Assembly (NCBI GenBank): GCA_020528935.1
Contig: JAJDFU010000232.1
Coordinates: forward strand, 1-6,155
Length of the DNA stretch: 6,155 bases
Direction: 5' to 3'
DNA from: Saprospiraceae bacterium
Lineage (GTDB): Bacteria; Bacteroidota; Bacteroidia; Chitinophagales; Saprospiraceae
Part shown: positions 4,568 through 6,155 of the stretch, piece by piece
Position numbering within the stretch: position 1 is the stretch's first letter
Layout of the letters: each line of letters starts with the position of its first letter
The notes under the pieces: generated by a model
What the model was told of the DNA's origin: nothing
Database searches by the model: none
What the model saw: the letters and a program-made list of their open reading frames with translations, nothing else
Translations under genes and position numbers: made by a program

Positions 4568-6013
4568 ATGCGTTTTTCATTTACGTCCACTACAAACACT
4601 GCGCTGAAATTGGCCATCACGAACAGCTACTTCGACCTCATCGACCAAACCTTCTATTTCCCGCAGGAGGGGTTTGACATCGAAAACGGCTATCTGGTCT
4701 TCAACGGGATACCGCTCATCCACCTCATACGCAAATACGGCACCCCCATGAAGATCACTTACCTGCCCCGGATCGGCATACAGGTACGCAAGGCCCGCAA
4801 CCTGTTCACGCGCGCCATGAAAAGCCTGGGCTACCAGGGCAACTACTATTATTGCTACTGCACCAAGAGCTCCCACTTCAGCTACGTGGTCCATGAAGCC
4901 ATACGGCACGGCTGCCAGATCGAGACCTCCTCTGCTTTCGACATCGATCTCATCCGGCAGCTGTACGCGCAAAACCGGATCGACAAGGACCTCATTGTGG
5001 TGTGCAACGGATTTAAGCCGGAAAACTACCTGAAACGCATCACAGACCTGATCAACGACGGATTCCGGAGCGTAATCCCGATTTGCGACAACGATCACGA
5101 GATCGACTACTACGCCGAGCATGTGGAGGGCGACTGCCCCATCGGGATCCGCATGGCGACCGAAGAAGAACCCAACTTCGAGTTTTACACTTCGCGCCTG
5201 GGCATTCGCAGCTCCAAGGTCGTGGAGTTTTACAAAGAGAAGATCGCCCCCAACCCTAAATTCAAGCTGCGGATGCTCCACTTTTTCGTGGATACCGGCA
5301 TCAAAGACAGCTTGTATTACTGGGGCGAGCTGAAAAAAGCCATCAAGCTGTACGCCGAGCTCAAGCGCCTCAGCCCCGACCTGCACGCTCTGAATATCGG
5401 AGGCGGCATGCCCATACGCAACAGCCTCGGCTTCGAGTTCGACTACAAATACATGGTCAAGGAGATCACCAGTCTCATCCTCAATGCCTGTGAGGAAGAG
5501 GACATACCCGAGCCGGACATATTCACCGAATTCGGGAAGTACACCGTGGGCGAGAGCGCCGCCACCCTTTTCAGCGTCCTGGCCCAGAAACAACAGAACG
5601 ACGCCGAGCTCTGGTATATGATCGACAACTCGCTGATGACCACCCTGCCCGACACCTGGGGCATAGGCGAGCGCTTCATTCTGCTGCCCATCAACAAATG
5701 GGGCAACGAGTATCGCCGGGTCAACATCGGCGGGCTGAGCTGTGACAACAGCGATTACTACAACAGCGAGATCCACGAAAGCCAGGTGTACCTGCCCGCC
5801 TACCCGGAAGATGATCCCGAACCCCTCTACCTGGGCTTTTTCCATACCGGTGCTTACCAGGATTCCATAAGCGGCTACGGCGGCATTAAACACTGCCTTA
5901 TTCCATCGCCCAAGCACATCATCATTTACAAGGACAGCCGGGGCAATCTCGTCGATGAGCAATACCAGGCCGAACAGGACCCGGAGGCCATGCTGAAGAT
6001 CCTGGGTTACTAG
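4568..6013 (+). CDS. speA: Arginine decarboxylase, PLP fold type III (biosynthetic, Bacteroidota form)
   Basis: A 481-residue cytoplasmic enzyme expected to convert arginine to agmatine plus CO2, the first step of putrescine and polyamine synthesis. Visible features: YFDLIDQTFYFPQEGFD near the N-terminus (21-37), the PLP lysine Lys100 in YCYCTKSSHFSYV, ETSSAFDIDLI (119-129), EEEPNFEFYTSRLGIR (199-214), HFFVDTGIKDS (238-248), the phosphate-binding glycine loop LNIGGGMPI (275-283), TEFGKYTVGES (320-330) and the active-site Cys392 in LSCDNSDYYN. It is much shorter than the roughly 658-residue E. coli SpeA, lacking extra helical insertions, as is usual for this phylum's form. The frame extends upstream to GTG 4523, but ATG 4568 is preferred because the promoter box lies inside that extension. 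Activity on another basic amino acid cannot be excluded from sequence. It is divergent from the pyrophosphohydrolase gene. Confidence 0.9.
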   Translation: MRFSFTSTTNTALKLAITNSYFDLIDQTFYFPQEGFDIENGYLVFNGIPLIHLIRKYGTPMKITYLPRIGIQVRKARNLFTRAMKSLGYQGNYYYCYCTKSSHFSYVVHEAIRHGCQIETSSAFDIDLIRQLYAQNRIDKDLIVVCNGFKPENYLKRITDLINDGFRSVIPICDNDHEIDYYAEHVEGDCPIGIRMATEEEPNFEFYTSRLGIRSSKVVEFYKEKIAPNPKFKLRMLHFFVDTGIKDSLYYWGELKKAIKLYAELKRLSPDLHALNIGGGMPIRNSLGFEFDYKYMVKEITSLILNACEEEDIPEPDIFTEFGKYTVGESAATLFSVLAQKQQNDAELWYMIDNSLMTTLPDTWGIGERFILLPINKWGNEYRRVNIGGLSCDNSDYYNSEIHESQVYLPAYPEDDPEPLYLGFFHTGAYQDSISGYGGIKHCLIPSPKHIIIYKDSRGNLVDEQYQAEQDPEAMLKILGY

Positions 6014-6020
6014 ACCCAGG
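6001..6020 (+). other. Hairpin spanning the speA stop codon
   Basis: CCTGGG (6001-6006) and CCCAGG (6015-6020) form a perfect 6-bp GC-rich stem with an 8-base loop that contains the TAG stop. No T-run follows, so it is not a standard intrinsic terminator. It might act as a 3' end stabiliser or be incidental. Confidence 0.35.
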
Positions 6021-6069
6021 CGACTAAGTGGAAATCCTGGCGATGGGGCAAATTGGGATGCCGGGCAAA

Positions 6070-6098
6070 CAGGCGAAACACGTATTAATACACGCCTG
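6070..6098. other. Inverted repeat downstream of speA
   Basis: CAGGCG (6070-6075) and CGCCTG (6093-6098) are perfect complements around a 17-base loop that itself contains the palindrome GTATTAATAC (6082-6091). No strong T-run follows on either strand, only AAAAAT on the plus strand. It could be a weak terminator or a protein-binding site. Confidence 0.3.
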
Positions 6099-6124
6099 AA
6101 AAATCAATTGCCATCTTGACGGAA

Positions 6125-6146
6125 CAGGGAAGTTCATCCTTCCCTG
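6125..6146. other. Perfect 8-bp inverted repeat at the right edge
   Basis: CAGGGAAG (6125-6132) and CTTCCCTG (6139-6146) form a perfect 8-bp stem with a 6-base loop, in sequence with no supported gene (6014-6155). The plus-strand continuation within the window is GC-rich, not a T-run. It is probably a terminator relic, an attenuator of a gene beyond the edge, or a copy of a dispersed repeat; the window is too short to decide. Confidence 0.4.
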
Positions 6147-6155
6147 CGGCTTCGG

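Noticed and set aside
4577..5962. 461-codon minus-strand ORF opposite speA
   Set aside because: It is a mirror of a GC-rich, strongly recognisable gene; its Val/Ala/Asp-rich composition is typical of antisense shadows.

Overview
The window looks like chromosomal DNA from a fairly GC-rich member of the Bacteroidota. A Saprospiraceae/Lewinella-like lineage would fit, but that is an inference. The evidence is a compact speA-type arginine decarboxylase of the kind common in this phylum, promoter boxes resembling the Bacteroidota TAnnTTTG element, few clear Shine-Dalgarno sites, and a protein that begins with what looks like an Effector-Associated Domain (EAD11-like). I see no mobile element, CRISPR array, tRNA or rRNA.

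Left part (1-931). A truncated metY (O-acetylhomoserine sulfhydrylase) runs leftward out of the window. Its long leader carries a complete SAM-I (S-box) riboswitch at 574-696, in which P1, P2a/P2b, P3, P4 and the loop-junction pseudoknot can all be paired by hand. Directly after P1 comes a GGAG and then a 33-codon reading frame that ends in five consecutive cysteine codons and a stop. This is a candidate polycysteine leader peptide, and it would put a sulfur-assimilation gene under both SAM and cysteine control.

Middle part (932-2735). Three rightward genes follow: an OsmC-family thiol peroxidase-like protein, a small exported two-cysteine protein of unknown function, and the membrane zinc protease HtpX. 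Together they suggest an oxidative or envelope-stress group, although the 68- and 86-base gaps leave operon structure open.

Leftward pair (2740-4423). A MazG/PRA-PH-like nucleoside-triphosphate pyrophosphohydrolase lies 28 bases upstream of a single-pass membrane protein. That protein has an EAD11-like N-terminal domain, one TM helix, a Pro/acidic linker, two tandem 'YxxYLKAFPxG' helical repeats and a C-terminal domain with a CxxC. The pair is the best candidate for a conflict or signalling module in the window, although no effector domain is present here. It converges on htpX with only 4 bases between the stop codons.

Right part (4568-6155). speA (arginine decarboxylase, polyamine synthesis) runs rightward from a divergent promoter region. 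The last 142 bases hold no gene I can support, but contain two inverted repeats, one of them a perfect 8-bp stem, plus a hairpin spanning the speA stop codon.
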